From contig CP046177.1 of the NCBI GenBank assembly GCA_014075215.1, forward strand, positions 3,968,501-4,032,500: a stretch of DNA of 64,000 nt. The letters are read 5' to 3'. Numbering within the stretch: the stretch's first letter is position 1; each line of letters opens with the position of its first letter. This DNA comes from Flavobacteriaceae bacterium (GTDB taxonomy: Bacteria; Bacteroidota; Bacteroidia; Flavobacteriales; Flavobacteriaceae). Below the pieces are notes generated by a model that had not been told where the DNA came from, did not search any database, and was given only the letters and a program-made list of their open reading frames with translations. Below are positions 26,340 through 35,979 of the stretch, piece after piece. Position numbers and translations under genes: made by a program.

Positions 26340-28238
26340 ATGAGCGATGCATTAAAACACGAATGTGGTATTGCAATGGTTCGGTTAAAACAACCATTAC
26401 AATTTTACAAAGACAAATACGGAACAGCATTTTACGGGTTAAACAAAATGTATCTGCTAATGGAAAAGCAACACAATCGGGGTCAAGACGGTGCAGGTTT
26501 GGCAAGTGTAAAGTTCAATGTAAAACCGGGAAGCAGATATATAAGCAGAGTTCGTTCCAATAAATCACAACCCATCCAACATGTGTTTACCAAGATCAAT
26601 GACAGACTGAATACTGCTTTCAAAAAAAATCCGACAAAGATAGACAATGTCGCTTGGCAGGAAGAACATATGCCCTATATAGGAAACCTGTTTTTAGGAC
26701 ATGTGCGCTATGGAACTTTTGGTAAAAATAGTATGGAGAGTGTACATCCTTTTTTACGCCAGAGCAACTGGAAGCATCAGAATTTGATAGTAGCAGGAAA
26801 TTTTAATATGACCAATTCCATGCAATTGTTGGATGAATTGATAACATTGGGGCAACACCCTAAAGAATTTACTGATACGGTAACCGTAATGGAAAAAATA
26901 GGTCATTTTTTAGAAGAAGAAGTTGCCGATTTATACATACAAGCCAAAGAAAAAGGGATGACTAAAATGGAAGCTTCACCCTATATAGAAAAACATCTGG
27001 ATATACAAAGAATCTTACAACGCTCTTCGAAAAACTGGGATGGAGGGTATGCAATAGCGGGACTCTTAGGCCATGGAGATGCCTTTGTATTAAGAGACCC
27101 TTCAGGCATTAGGCCCGCTTATTTTTATGAAGATGACGAAATTGTAGTAGTTGCTTCGGAAAGGCCTGTCATTCAAACCGTTTTTAATGTTCAAATAGAA
27201 GCAGTAAAAGAATTGGAAAGAGGTCATGCTCTGATTATCAAAAAAAACGGAACTGCTTCTATCAAACCTATATTAAAACAAAAAGAAAAAAAATCGTGTT
27301 CCTTTGAACGCATTTATTTTTCCAGAGGCAGTGATGCATCTATTTATAAAGAAAGAAAAAATTTAGGGAAATATGTATTTCCACAAGTATTAAAATCTAT
27401 CAATCGCGATATTTCAAACACCGTTTTTTCGTTTATCCCCAATACGGCAGAAACTTCTTTTTACGGAATGATAGAAGCTGCGGAAGACATTCTAAATGAA
27501 CAAAAGACAGCAAAAATATTAGCAGGAGGAAAAGCACTATCTGCCCGAAGAGTGACAGAAATTTTATCTGAAAGACCGCGCTTTGAAAAAATTGCCGTTA
27601 AAGATGCAAAACTAAGAACTTTTATTGCCGACGATACCAGTAGAGACGACCTGGTAGGCCATGTGTACGATGTTACCTACGGAGTTGTAAAACCTACAGA
27701 CAATCTGGTCATTATAGATGACAGTATTGTACGAGGAACTACACTTAAGAAAAGTATTATTAAGATTTTAGATCGCTTAAACCCCAAAAAAATTATCATT
27801 GTGTCTTCGGCACCGCAAATTCGCTACCCTGATTGTTACGGAATTGATATGGCGAAAATTAACGATTTTATAGCTTTTAAAGCTGCTTTGGAACTATTAA
27901 AAGAAATCGATAGATTTCACATAGTTGATGAAGTTTACAAAAAAGCCATCACACAAAGGAATCTGGAAGATGCAGCTATTATAAATCATGTAAAAGAAAT
28001 ATATGCACCGTTTTCAACCGAAGAGATTTCAGCGAAAATAGCACAAATGCTAAAGACCGAAGAGATTAGAGCAACAGTAGAGGTCATTTATCAATCCGTA
28101 ACACATTTGCATAAGGCATGCCCTGAAAATTCGGGAGACTGGTATTTTACCGGGAATTATCCTACAGACGGAGGGCACAGAGTGGTCAATGAGGCTTTTA
28201 TTAATTTTTATGAGGGGAATAATAAGAGAGCGTATTAG
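26340..28238 (+). CDS. Amidophosphoribosyltransferase-like protein (PurF paralogue, long Bacteroidota form)
   Basis: 632 aa, longer than the usual PurF of about 500 aa. Residues 1-8 would be a short propeptide before the N-terminal nucleophile Cys9 in HECGIAMVR, as in class II glutamine amidotransferases. The glutaminase domain has HNRGQDGAGLAS, GHVRYGT and a NWDGGYA segment; the phosphoribosyltransferase domain has the PRPP-binding motif VIIDDSIVRGTTLKKS. An insertion and a longer C-terminus distinguish it from canonical PurF. It is either the purine-pathway enzyme (glutamine + PRPP to phosphoribosylamine) or a paralogue of unknown role; Bacteroidota often carry both forms. Single gene. Confidence 0.85.
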   Translation: MSDALKHECGIAMVRLKQPLQFYKDKYGTAFYGLNKMYLLMEKQHNRGQDGAGLASVKFNVKPGSRYISRVRSNKSQPIQHVFTKINDRLNTAFKKNPTKIDNVAWQEEHMPYIGNLFLGHVRYGTFGKNSMESVHPFLRQSNWKHQNLIVAGNFNMTNSMQLLDELITLGQHPKEFTDTVTVMEKIGHFLEEEVADLYIQAKEKGMTKMEASPYIEKHLDIQRILQRSSKNWDGGYAIAGLLGHGDAFVLRDPSGIRPAYFYEDDEIVVVASERPVIQTVFNVQIEAVKELERGHALIIKKNGTASIKPILKQKEKKSCSFERIYFSRGSDASIYKERKNLGKYVFPQVLKSINRDISNTVFSFIPNTAETSFYGMIEAAEDILNEQKTAKILAGGKALSARRVTEILSERPRFEKIAVKDAKLRTFIADDTSRDDLVGHVYDVTYGVVKPTDNLVIIDDSIVRGTTLKKSIIKILDRLNPKKIIIVSSAPQIRYPDCYGIDMAKINDFIAFKAALELLKEIDRFHIVDEVYKKAITQRNLEDAAIINHVKEIYAPFSTEEISAKIAQMLKTEEIRATVEVIYQSVTHLHKACPENSGDWYFTGNYPTDGGHRVVNEAFINFYEGNNKRAY

Positions 28239-28788
28239 TGCCTTCATTGTTATATAGCTATAAAATACTAATCTATTCGATTTTAAATAATAACGGCTTA
28301 CTTTATTGGCGCCCGATGAATTTCAAAATATTAAAATTTGAATGTCCGTTTAGATACCTGGAAGAAACATTAGAACATTTTGAATAAAATAAAAATAGTA
28401 CTCCGAATGGTATGATTACCGGAAGAACATTTGAAAAAACATTGAGTTATGACAAAGATAAAAAGGTTAATAACTACAAGCTATATAATGTTAAATATTG
28501 CCTAACAAGGTATTGGTGTTAAAAAAACTTTCTACTCTTGTTAGAAATAATTATGAAAAAAGAAGCAAAATTGCTCTTTTTTCCACACATACATAGTAAT
28601 TAACCCCTGGCAAATTGCTAGTCTAAAAATTTACCTACCATGATAAATGTATTGTCGAGCACTGCTCTTTTACTGGTTTATTTTTTATCAATTGCATATA
28701 GGCTCCAGAGTGAAAGAATATTACCAGATAAAAATAGTATGAGCCCTAAAAATCTATATTTTATAAAAAAAGTCCAAAGTAAAAAAGT
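28239..28788. other. Degraded intergenic DNA, nothing recognised
   Basis: About 550 bases with short frames in all phases and no family resemblance I can see. It probably contains the eroded left part of the IS66 remnant and unknown debris. Confidence 0.5.
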
Positions 28789-29274
28789 ATGGCTCAGCCG
28801 TACTTTTTGTATGGCTCCAACAGCTCTATGGGATTGAACGAAAAGCTAGATTATACACAAAGACATCAGCTCCGATTGGAACAGGCACTACCTATTTGTA
28901 ATCAGCCAGAAAAATGGATTGCCGGTGAGTATAAAAACACACTTCCTAAATCTGCAATAGGAAAAGCCATGGCATATTGTCTTACCAGATGGGGCAATCT
29001 GATTGCCTACCTACATGATGGTGCTTTGGAGATTGACAACAATCTGGTAGAAAACGCTATCAGACCTGTGGCACTGGGGAGAAAGAATTACCTCTTTGCA
29101 GGATCACACAAGGCTGCGCAAAATGCAGCCATGATCTATTCCTTTTTCGCCACCTGCAAAAAACACAATATCAACCCATACCAATGGCTACACTATGTAC
29201 TCCAAGTCATACAGGACTATAAGGTCTCTAAACTAACTGAACTACTACCGCAGAATTTTAACCAAACAAAATGA
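28789..29274 (+). pseudogene. IS66-family transposase, C-terminal fragment
   Basis: 161 aa. Only the last third of an IS66 TnpC is left: SAIGKAMAYCLTRWGNLIAYL, GALEIDNNLVENAIRPVALG with the catalytic Glu, NYLFAGSHKAAQNAAM and the C-terminal zinc-type helix NPYQWLHYVLQ. The N-terminal leucine zipper, zinc finger and first catalytic Asp are missing, as are TnpA and TnpB. The apparent start codon is not original. Remnant only. Confidence 0.88.
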
Positions 29275-29409
29275 AAAAACAAATAGGGACAAGGTAGAAC
29301 CTTATTTCCTAATATCTTATAACTACTTGCTCATGGGCATACTTTTAAGGACAATTGAAGTGGTTTAAACTTTTTATGACCATAAAAAAAGGTTGTCGAT
29401 ATTTGCGTT

Positions 29410-30474
29410 TCACCTATGGGTGGAGGGAATTATAATTTGCTTCAACATCACGATAAGGTATATAAATGGAAGGATGGCACAAAAAACAAATAAATTTGGG
29501 TTTCTTCCAATTCTAAAATAATTACTGAACCACATTTCAAGAATAATTCCTAAATATACTGCCAAAATCATCAAAACGCTATGTGTAGATGCCCAAAAAA
29601 CAATACTATTTGCAATTTTACCCTTATACCCTCCCTTTTTAATTCTTTTATACTGCCAAATTGAAATAGGGAGTGTACATAGTGTAGTTAGTACTATCTC
29701 CAAAGAAATATATCCCAAAAGGTAAATTATAATAAGAAATGAATAAGAAAAAATATGACTAAAACCGTAAATCAAAATAGTTCTTTTTGGACCTAATCCA
29801 ACAACTAAGGTTCTTTTATTCACGATCAAATCACTCTCATAATCACACAAGTTCATGATCATCATTCTCGCAAATTGGACTACAAAAGATGGAGCTAGCA
29901 TAAAAAATACAGGCAAATAAATAAAACCACTTTGAATAACAAACCCCATCGAAGGCACTAAATAAACTAATATAATAGCAACCGATAATTCACTTAGCTT
30001 TCTATAATTGAAAGAAAAAGGAGGAGCGGTATAAAATCACCCCAAAAATAAACCTCCAAATAAGATCAATTTAGAGCCAAAGTTGGGAAGAAATAAGCCT
30101 AACGCCGTCGTTAAAAAAAGCAGTAAATACGCTGCAGAAATACTCATATTTGGATTTAAATCCCCATTAGCCAAAACTCTACTCCCGCCTGTCCATTTTG
30201 TAAATGAAAGATTTGCTTTATCTGCTTCCAAATCATAATACTCATTACAATAATGGGTCATCAAATGAATGGACCATACCAATACCAAACCTAAAATATA
30301 ACTGTTTAAATTAATATTTTCTATATCAGCATATAAGCATAATGTCATTCCCAATGTATAAGACAAAGCACTGTACACTAAGAATTTTAACCTCCCCAAC
30401 TTAATCAGATCATATATGGGAGAGATTTTTTTAATTTTTACAGGATTTAACGGTTTAATTTTATTTAAAGGCAT
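29410..30474 (-). pseudogene. UbiA-family prenyltransferase with one internal stop (TGA)
   Basis: 354 codons in a single frame, interrupted only by TGA at 30037-30039 between GGLFLG and FYTAPPFSF, where a Trp (TGG) would fit. Both Asp-rich motifs are present: NEYYDLEAD (first motif with one N-E substitution) and NLCDYESDLIVNKRT (second). About nine membrane helices are predicted. UbiA enzymes attach prenyl chains to aromatic acceptors; the closest type could be menaquinone-like or another lipid pathway. No pathway neighbours. The single point lesion means recent inactivation, read error or two-part expression. Confidence 0.82.
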
Positions 30475-30945
30475 ATAATGCGAATCAAGGGTTGAGAATT
30501 ATGATAAAAAAACAAGTTTAAATTGTTGAATTTCAGCGCAATAAACTTGTTTAGATTATTGATATTCAGTATCTTAATGTTAATTCAACAAAACTATTTT
30601 GGATACAAAACTCAGTAATTGGAAAGACAAGTTAGTAAAAACCTATGACTATGTAGGTCAAAAATTTGAAGAAACACGGCATTTTCATAAAAAACTTATA
30701 GAGATCAGTAGATAATTTCATAACTTATATAGGATGGTGTCCTAAAAAAGCACTTTTAGTAAATGATTTTAAAAAGTCACTAAAAATCAATACGTTAAGT
30801 ATTAAATACTACTCTTTTTAGAGCAGTATCTAAGGTTCTTTGAAATCATAAAATTTGTTAAAGCCTGTAAAAACTAGGTTTTGTATTGCTTTATGTCCTA
30901 AATTAGCACCTGAAAAATAAGTACTATGAAATGTAAAAATTGTTA
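30475..30945. other. Intergenic debris with one hairpin
   Basis: Contains an inverted repeat AACAAGTTTA / TAAACTTGTT around 30508-30552 and otherwise no coding signal. It lies between the UbiA pseudogene and the RHS remnant. Confidence 0.45.
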
Positions 30946-30949
30946 TTAG

Positions 30950-31861
30950 GTGAATTACATTTATGAGAATGGAGTGTTGCAATTTTTTAGTACTCTTGAG
31001 AGTTATGTAAAACATGAGTTAGGAGAATTTAAAGTATGTCTATCGGTACAAAGACCACTTGGGCAATGTTCGACTATCCTATACGGATACCGATGATTCT
31101 GGGGATATATCAAAAATGAGATTATCCGGGAGAATCACTACATGCCATTTGGGCTCAAAATACGTGGATTTAACAATGTGGTAAATTCCAGTAGAAACAG
31201 TGTTGCAGAAAAAAGAATGTTTGGAGGAAAAGAGTGCAATGAAGAACTGGGTTTAAACTGGTATGATATTACGGCTCGCAATTACGACCTTGCTTTGGGA
31301 CGTTGGGTGAACTTGGATCCGCTAACAGAATTAATGTTTGGACACTGTCCTTATAACTACGCATTTGATAATCCTATTTATTTTATATATCCGGATGGTA
31401 TGACCCCAAGAGAATATGGGCCACAAACAGGATATTATAATGATGGACGTGGTAATATTGTTTATGATCCTAATATTAATAACCAAAAAGATGTGGATGA
31501 TTTAGGTTTATACGGTGCTACTTATATCGGCGATGTTTATTATGATGAAAGTTCAGGAACTTATTATGATGAGCAGGGCAAAATACATGAAAATAGATAT
31601 TTCAATTGGCAATGTATGTGTTACCGATGGAGTTTTTCAAGGTGGTGGAGTAATTTAGGATCAGATTTTAAAGGTACGGCTGTAGATCGTATAGGTTCCG
31701 GTTTTGTAATAAAAGGCAAAGCAAGCGGAAGCGGCGGTCTGAATACCAGATCTAACCACCCGGAAGATGACATTGAAATTCCGGAAGAAGTAATCAATGC
31801 ATTAAAAGGTATTACGGGTAAGTTTAAAGGAGCAACTGGTAGAAAGAAAGTAAGTCTTTAA
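30950..31861 (+). pseudogene. RHS/YD-repeat protein, C-terminal core remnant
   Basis: The last part of an RHS-repeat-associated core in three frames. First NYIYENGVLQFFST, then YRYKDHLGNVRLSYTD after a frameshift near 31034, then from about 31105 HYMPFGLK and, in the long open part (31142-31861), MFGGKECNEELGLNWYDITARNYDLALGRWVNLDPL and YNYAFDNPIYFIYPDGM, the classic end of the core. The next 150 residues after DGM are the variable tip, where polymorphic toxins carry their toxin; here it has no catalytic motif I can name and ends in a basic GRKKVSL. The N-terminal bulk of the shell is missing, so the protein is not functional as an RHS cage. Confidence 0.82.
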
Positions 31862-31869
31862 GTAATGGA

Positions 31870-32019
31870 ATGAAAGATGCTAAAAAAGTTAAAAGAATAG
31901 TTACAGAGACAAAGAAAATAATAAATGGAGAGGGGATATATTCTGATACTACTTTAAGTGTTCAAAACTTTACGGTTGGAGATACTACCAATTTTATACT
32001 AGTGTTATACCAATTTTAA
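31870..32019 (+). CDS. Small open frame after the RHS tip (49 aa)
   Basis: 49 codons starting MKDAKKVKRIVTETKKI. It lies 8 bp after the RHS remnant stop, so it may be the last piece of the RHS variable tip cut off by a stop or frameshift, or a tiny immunity-like frame. No ribosome-binding site or domain is recognised. Low confidence that it is a gene. Confidence 0.25.
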   Translation: MKDAKKVKRIVTETKKIINGEGIYSDTTLSVQNFTVGDTTNFILVLYQF

Positions 32020-32086
32020 ATTGTAAAGTATGATTGTAACTTACTTATTAAAGCTCTTTATCCTGAGCTAAATAATAAGAATAATA

Positions 32087-32296
32087 CTATATTTTCAGAA
32101 GCTTCTTTAACACTTTAGGATCATCATTATTATTCCAAAATAGCAACAATTCAATAGTTTTAATGTCTTCAAAATAATCAAAATATAAAATAGTTTGCTT
32201 GGAAATCACAAATGATCGTAAATTACTTTTTTCAGATACCTTTCCTTCTATAATTCCAGACTCTAGCTTTTTGACAAAGTCATCAACCAAATCCAT
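32087..32296 (-). CDS. RelE/ParE-family toxin-like protein, short or truncated
   Basis: 69 aa from ATG; the frame is open 17 codons further up (EKWTITEIIDF...), making about 86 aa with a non-ATG start. The C-terminal half has the ParE/RelE pattern NLRSFVISKQTILYFDYFED..TIELLLFWNNNDDPKVL, close to the usual LLLFWDNRQDP end of Bacteroidota ParE-like toxins. A stop codon precedes the frame at 32348-32350 and no antitoxin gene is seen next to it, so it is probably a remnant of a toxin-antitoxin pair. Confidence 0.5.
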   Translation of the reverse strand: MDLVDDFVKKLESGIIEGKVSEKSNLRSFVISKQTILYFDYFEDIKTIELLLFWNNNDDPKVLKKLLKI

Positions 32297-32567
32297 GAAA
32301 TCAATGATTTCAGTAATTGTCCATTTTTCACTTATTTTTCTAATTCCTTAGCATAGGAAAGTTCGGTAGTAGACGTTCAGGTAACTTTCATGGACTTATC
32401 CTGTAATGCCATATTGCTTTCGGAAATCTCAATGCACAAGAGATTGCTGAAGTAGCACACCTGCGTCCGGCTGTGTCCGGAGTAGTAAAAGACCCGGACA
32501 CGTACTCTATATAATTTACTATACATGAAAGATCCAAAACTACTATCTTTACTGCTTTAAAAATGAA

Positions 32568-33788
32568 TTGAAGTTCATGTTAAAAGAATATGATGTTATT
32601 GTTATAGGGGGTGGACCCGGAGGGGGGCAGTGTGCAAGAGAATTATCAGCTAAAGGACATAAAACACTTTTAGTAGAACGATATAAAAGTTTTGAGGAGA
32701 ATAATTTCTCGAGTGCAGGGATGACACTAGGTCCGTTAGAGGAGTTTGGCATCCCTAAAAGTGTGATTGGAGCTTATTGGAGTCATTTAAGGATACAATG
32801 TTCTAAAAACTTATATCACTGGAAAGGAGATCAAAGAAAAGGGGTTGTGTTGGATTTTGGACGATTGCGTCAATTTCTTGCTGATGAAACTCTTAAGAAC
32901 GGTGGCTATGTTTTAATGGGATATCGTTATACAAAAAAAACGATGGCAGATGATGGTATTATCGCCGAATTTAAAAATACCGAGTCTTCGGAAATCATCC
33001 GATTAAAAACAAAATTGTTAGTAGATGCCACAGGGCCTTTAAGAAAAGTGATGTTCGATTCTAAAGAAGCGCAACCCAAAATGGTATATGGAAGCGGTAT
33101 AGAATATGTGATTGAGGTATCTCAAAAAATATATGACAAATACAAAGAATCGCTGGTGTTTTTTCTAGGTCATAAATGGGCTTTAAAAGGGTATTCCTGG
33201 ATTTTTCCAATGGAAAACAGGATTTTAAAAGTGGGTTCGGGAAAGGTTCATATTCAAGCTAAAGATGAAGAAAAGACGACAAAAACAACAAAGAAACTTA
33301 CTGAAAAAATCATTAAAGAATACATAAAAGCCGATGATTATACACTAATAGATGTACATGGCGGTACTTTAAGGTATAGTCCCGGTATACGAGATACGTT
33401 CTACAAAAATAAAGTAATTGCCGTGGGAGATGCCGTGTCTACCGTAAATCCATTAGGCGGAGAGGGCATCAAATATGCCATGCAAAATGCTTCTTTAGCT
33501 GCTACGTATATGGATACGTATTTACAAAAAGGCAGTGCTGATTTTAAACAGTATAGAAAAATTTGGCGAAAAAAGCACCTCTTAAAATGGCAAATTAGTG
33601 AGGTTTCCAGCAGAAGAATGTATGGGAAATTTACAGATACGCAAATAGAAAAAAGAATTCATTATTTTCATAAAAGTACTGATATAAATGATTTAATTGA
33701 TGTACTGTTTCATTTTAAATTTAAGCAGTTACTCAAGCGCATATTACAAGTTTATTATTTAAGATTTAAAGATCGTTGGGTCAAATAA
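32568..33788 (+). CDS. FAD-dependent oxidoreductase, geranylgeranyl-reductase/halogenase-like
   Basis: 406 aa from TTG (ATG at 32577 is an alternative). The FAD-binding Rossmann motif GGGPGGGQCAREL lies at about residues 14-26, LLVDATGP supplies the second FAD motif, and VIAVGDAVSTVNPLGGEGI is the GD motif of the p-hydroxybenzoate hydroxylase/geranylgeranyl reductase group. The C-terminal helical part (340-406) is basic. It reduces or oxidises an unknown substrate at FAD. First gene of a tight three-gene operon, 9 bp from the next start; the partners suggest modification of a peptide or lipid-linked molecule rather than central metabolism. Confidence 0.8.
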   Translation: MKFMLKEYDVIVIGGGPGGGQCARELSAKGHKTLLVERYKSFEENNFSSAGMTLGPLEEFGIPKSVIGAYWSHLRIQCSKNLYHWKGDQRKGVVLDFGRLRQFLADETLKNGGYVLMGYRYTKKTMADDGIIAEFKNTESSEIIRLKTKLLVDATGPLRKVMFDSKEAQPKMVYGSGIEYVIEVSQKIYDKYKESLVFFLGHKWALKGYSWIFPMENRILKVGSGKVHIQAKDEEKTTKTTKKLTEKIIKEYIKADDYTLIDVHGGTLRYSPGIRDTFYKNKVIAVGDAVSTVNPLGGEGIKYAMQNASLAATYMDTYLQKGSADFKQYRKIWRKKHLLKWQISEVSSRRMYGKFTDTQIEKRIHYFHKSTDINDLIDVLFHFKFKQLLKRILQVYYLRFKDRWVK

Positions 33789-33797
33789 AACACTCCA

Positions 33798-34931
33798 TTG
33801 AACACACAAATTCTTTTTAAAAATATTGAGAAAAAAACGATCGTATGGTTTGAAAATTCAAACCAATATCTGGTAGTAGAAGTCATTCTTGCTGAAATTT
33901 TAAAAAAGCTATCTAATGGAATCGCATTGAATATCATAGCAAAAGAATTGGCTGAAGTGTTAGAAATACCTAAAGAAAAAGCCACTGATTTTATTTTAGA
34001 TATTAAAAAAAATATACTTATTCCAAATCAGGAAAAAAAAGAAGTAATCCTCAACCGGTTTAAGAATATCACAATTCCTAAAGAGTTTGAGTATACAAAT
34101 TATTACAGGATTCACGATATTGTTTTTAAGGTAGATTTTTCCAGTGAGTTAGAATTATCTTTAGTCCACCCCAAATTTGCATATTTGGAAATTCCCAAGT
34201 CTCAAAAATACAACTTCAATTATCATGTATTTAATAGCCATGGGACTACTTTTTTGTATGTAGGCAATACATATATTGGTAGTTGGTGTTATGATGATAT
34301 TCATTATTTTCAAGGAAAAATCTCTATGCAGATAGTACAGCATATACATCATAAACCCGGAGAAGACTGGTTAGGTGTTTTCCATGCTTCTGCAGTTTCA
34401 GACGGCAAAAACGGGGTGCTTTTTTTGGGAGATTCGGGAAATGGAAAAAGTACTTCTTTGGCTTTGCTACAGGCAAATGGTTTTGATTGCATTGCAGACG
34501 ATTTTGTGCCCGTAAGTGCTTTACAACAGGATATCTATTCTTTTCCTGCGGCAATTTCGATAAAGAAAAATAGTCTGAACACCTTATTATCTTTATATCC
34601 TGAGTTGGAAAATAGTGCAGAATATCATTTTAAAAGACTCAACAAAATAGTTCGTTTTTTGCCACTTAAAAATAAAAAATCAATTCGTAAAGTTCCATGT
34701 AAGGGTTTTGTGTTTATCAAATACGATCAAAATATCCAGTGTAATGTAAATAAAATTTCCAACACCATAGCTTTTGAAAAGCTGATTCCAGATTCGTGGT
34801 TATCACCATTATCAGAAAATGTAAAGGCATTTTTAGATTGGTATTCCGAAATTCCCTGTTATGAAATTATGTATTCCGACAATGACAGAATGATCTCGGA
34901 AGTTTCCAAATTATTTAAAAATGTCTTATAA
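33798..34931 (+). CDS. PqqD-like domain fused to an HPr-kinase-like ATPase
   Basis: 377 aa, TTG start. Residues about 5-80 look like a PqqD/RRE domain (compact wHTH-like, LVVEVILAEILKKLSNG), which in RiPP pathways binds leader peptides. Residues 190-330 resemble the HPrK C-terminal kinase fold: HASAV at 196-200, Walker A GDSGNGKSTS at 211-220 and CIADDFVPVS at 231-240 with the Asp pair. HPrK-like kinases of this sort phosphorylate peptides in some lasso-peptide loci. The C-terminal 50 residues (YEIMYSDNDRMISEV) are unassigned. It overlaps the following gene by 11 bp. The domain calls come from motif reading; the PqqD part is the less certain. Confidence 0.72.
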   Translation: MNTQILFKNIEKKTIVWFENSNQYLVVEVILAEILKKLSNGIALNIIAKELAEVLEIPKEKATDFILDIKKNILIPNQEKKEVILNRFKNITIPKEFEYTNYYRIHDIVFKVDFSSELELSLVHPKFAYLEIPKSQKYNFNYHVFNSHGTTFLYVGNTYIGSWCYDDIHYFQGKISMQIVQHIHHKPGEDWLGVFHASAVSDGKNGVLFLGDSGNGKSTSLALLQANGFDCIADDFVPVSALQQDIYSFPAAISIKKNSLNTLLSLYPELENSAEYHFKRLNKIVRFLPLKNKKSIRKVPCKGFVFIKYDQNIQCNVNKISNTIAFEKLIPDSWLSPLSENVKAFLDWYSEIPCYEIMYSDNDRMISEVSKLFKNVL

Positions 34932-35979
34932 AGAAACCCTATTCTTTGTGGCAAAATGTCTGACTATTTCTTTAGAAGATAAAAACTTTCTTATTGTGAA
35001 AGATAAAATAGTTAAAGGCTCGGTAGATTGGGATGCGATAGTAAAGGTAAGCACTGCACATTTTGTTTTTCCTGCACTGTATTGTAATTTAAAACGTAAA
35101 GAACTTTTACAATTCTTACCTGAAGATCTGGTTGCCTATATGAAGCACATTATAACCTTAAATAATGAAAGAAACCTGCAAATTATTCAACAAGCAAAAC
35201 AGCTTGATTTTCTGTTAAAAGAAAATAATATACATCCTGTTTTTTTAAAAGGAACTGCATTTTTGTTGCAAGGGTTTTATGAAGAAATTTCAGAAAGGAT
35301 GGTAGGCGATATCGATTTTATAGTTTCTCCCGAAGTGTATGAAGATACCATACAAATTTTAAAAAAGAATGGGTATACTAATAAAGATCACCTGTTGAAT
35401 ACTGTAAAAATAGGAAATCACTACCCCAGGTTGGTTCATGAAAATAAAATAGCTGCAGTTGAAATACACTTTCGAATTTTAAAACCTCCGTACGATAAAA
35501 GTTTTACTTATGAAACAGTAAAAAATAACATTTCAAAAACAGCAGAAAATAGTTATGTTTTAAATTATGACCACCAGGTGTTACACACCATTTTTAACAA
35601 ACAGGCCAGTGATTATGGCTATTGGTATAAAACCATCTCCCTCAGAAACAATTACGATCTATTTCTTTTATCAAAGAAAACAAATACACTACAGGCAATA
35701 AAAAAATACAACCGACATTTTACTATTCTAAATACTTTTTTGGCAAGCTCTTCTTATATCTTTAATCACATTTCTTCTATTCATTTTGTCAACAATAAAA
35801 AGGCAGCGACATTTATAAAGCATCAAATAAAATTCTTAGATTTTCCTAAAAAAATGAATGCCAACAAAAAAATCTGGAATTTCTATTTTGAAAACAAATC
35901 AAGGTTACGAAAACTGAAATTAGCTTTTGTAAATAAAAATATGAGAAAGCATCTACTACATTTAATTTTTAAGCGCTAA
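34921..35979 (+). CDS. Nucleotidyltransferase-family protein (PF14907 type)
   Basis: 352 aa. The core is at about residues 95-180: PVFLKGTAFLLQGFYEE, then ERMVGDIDFIVSPEVYED with the GDxD metal motif, then AAVEIHFRI, matching the uncharacterised nucleotidyltransferase family that accompanies HPrK-like kinases in some RiPP loci. The C-terminal half is helical and basic. It overlaps the kinase gene by 11 bp (translational coupling) and its stop overlaps the convergent mpl gene by 4 bp. Predicted to transfer a nucleotide to an unknown acceptor in concert with the kinase. Confidence 0.78.
   Translation: MSYKETLFFVAKCLTISLEDKNFLIVKDKIVKGSVDWDAIVKVSTAHFVFPALYCNLKRKELLQFLPEDLVAYMKHIITLNNERNLQIIQQAKQLDFLLKENNIHPVFLKGTAFLLQGFYEEISERMVGDIDFIVSPEVYEDTIQILKKNGYTNKDHLLNTVKIGNHYPRLVHENKIAAVEIHFRILKPPYDKSFTYETVKNNISKTAENSYVLNYDHQVLHTIFNKQASDYGYWYKTISLRNNYDLFLLSKKTNTLQAIKKYNRHFTILNTFLASSSYIFNHISSIHFVNNKKAATFIKHQIKFLDFPKKMNANKKIWNFYFENKSRLRKLKLAFVNKNMRKHLLHLIFKR

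Noticed and set aside
28640..28837. 65-aa plus-strand frame before the IS66 fragment
   Set aside because: It runs out of frame into the IS66 remnant, has no ribosome-binding site or domain, and is best explained as debris.
30037..30039. UGA recoded as tryptophan or selenocysteine
   Set aside because: TGA ends intact genes normally in this window (for example the PfkB kinase at 25143-25145), and no SECIS-like or recoding signal is apparent; a nonsense mutation is simpler.
32390..32520. Candidate precursor peptide for the PqqD-HPrK operon
   Set aside because: Frames here are 14-32 codons, lack a plausible start and ribosome-binding site, and show no leader/core pattern or repeated residues.
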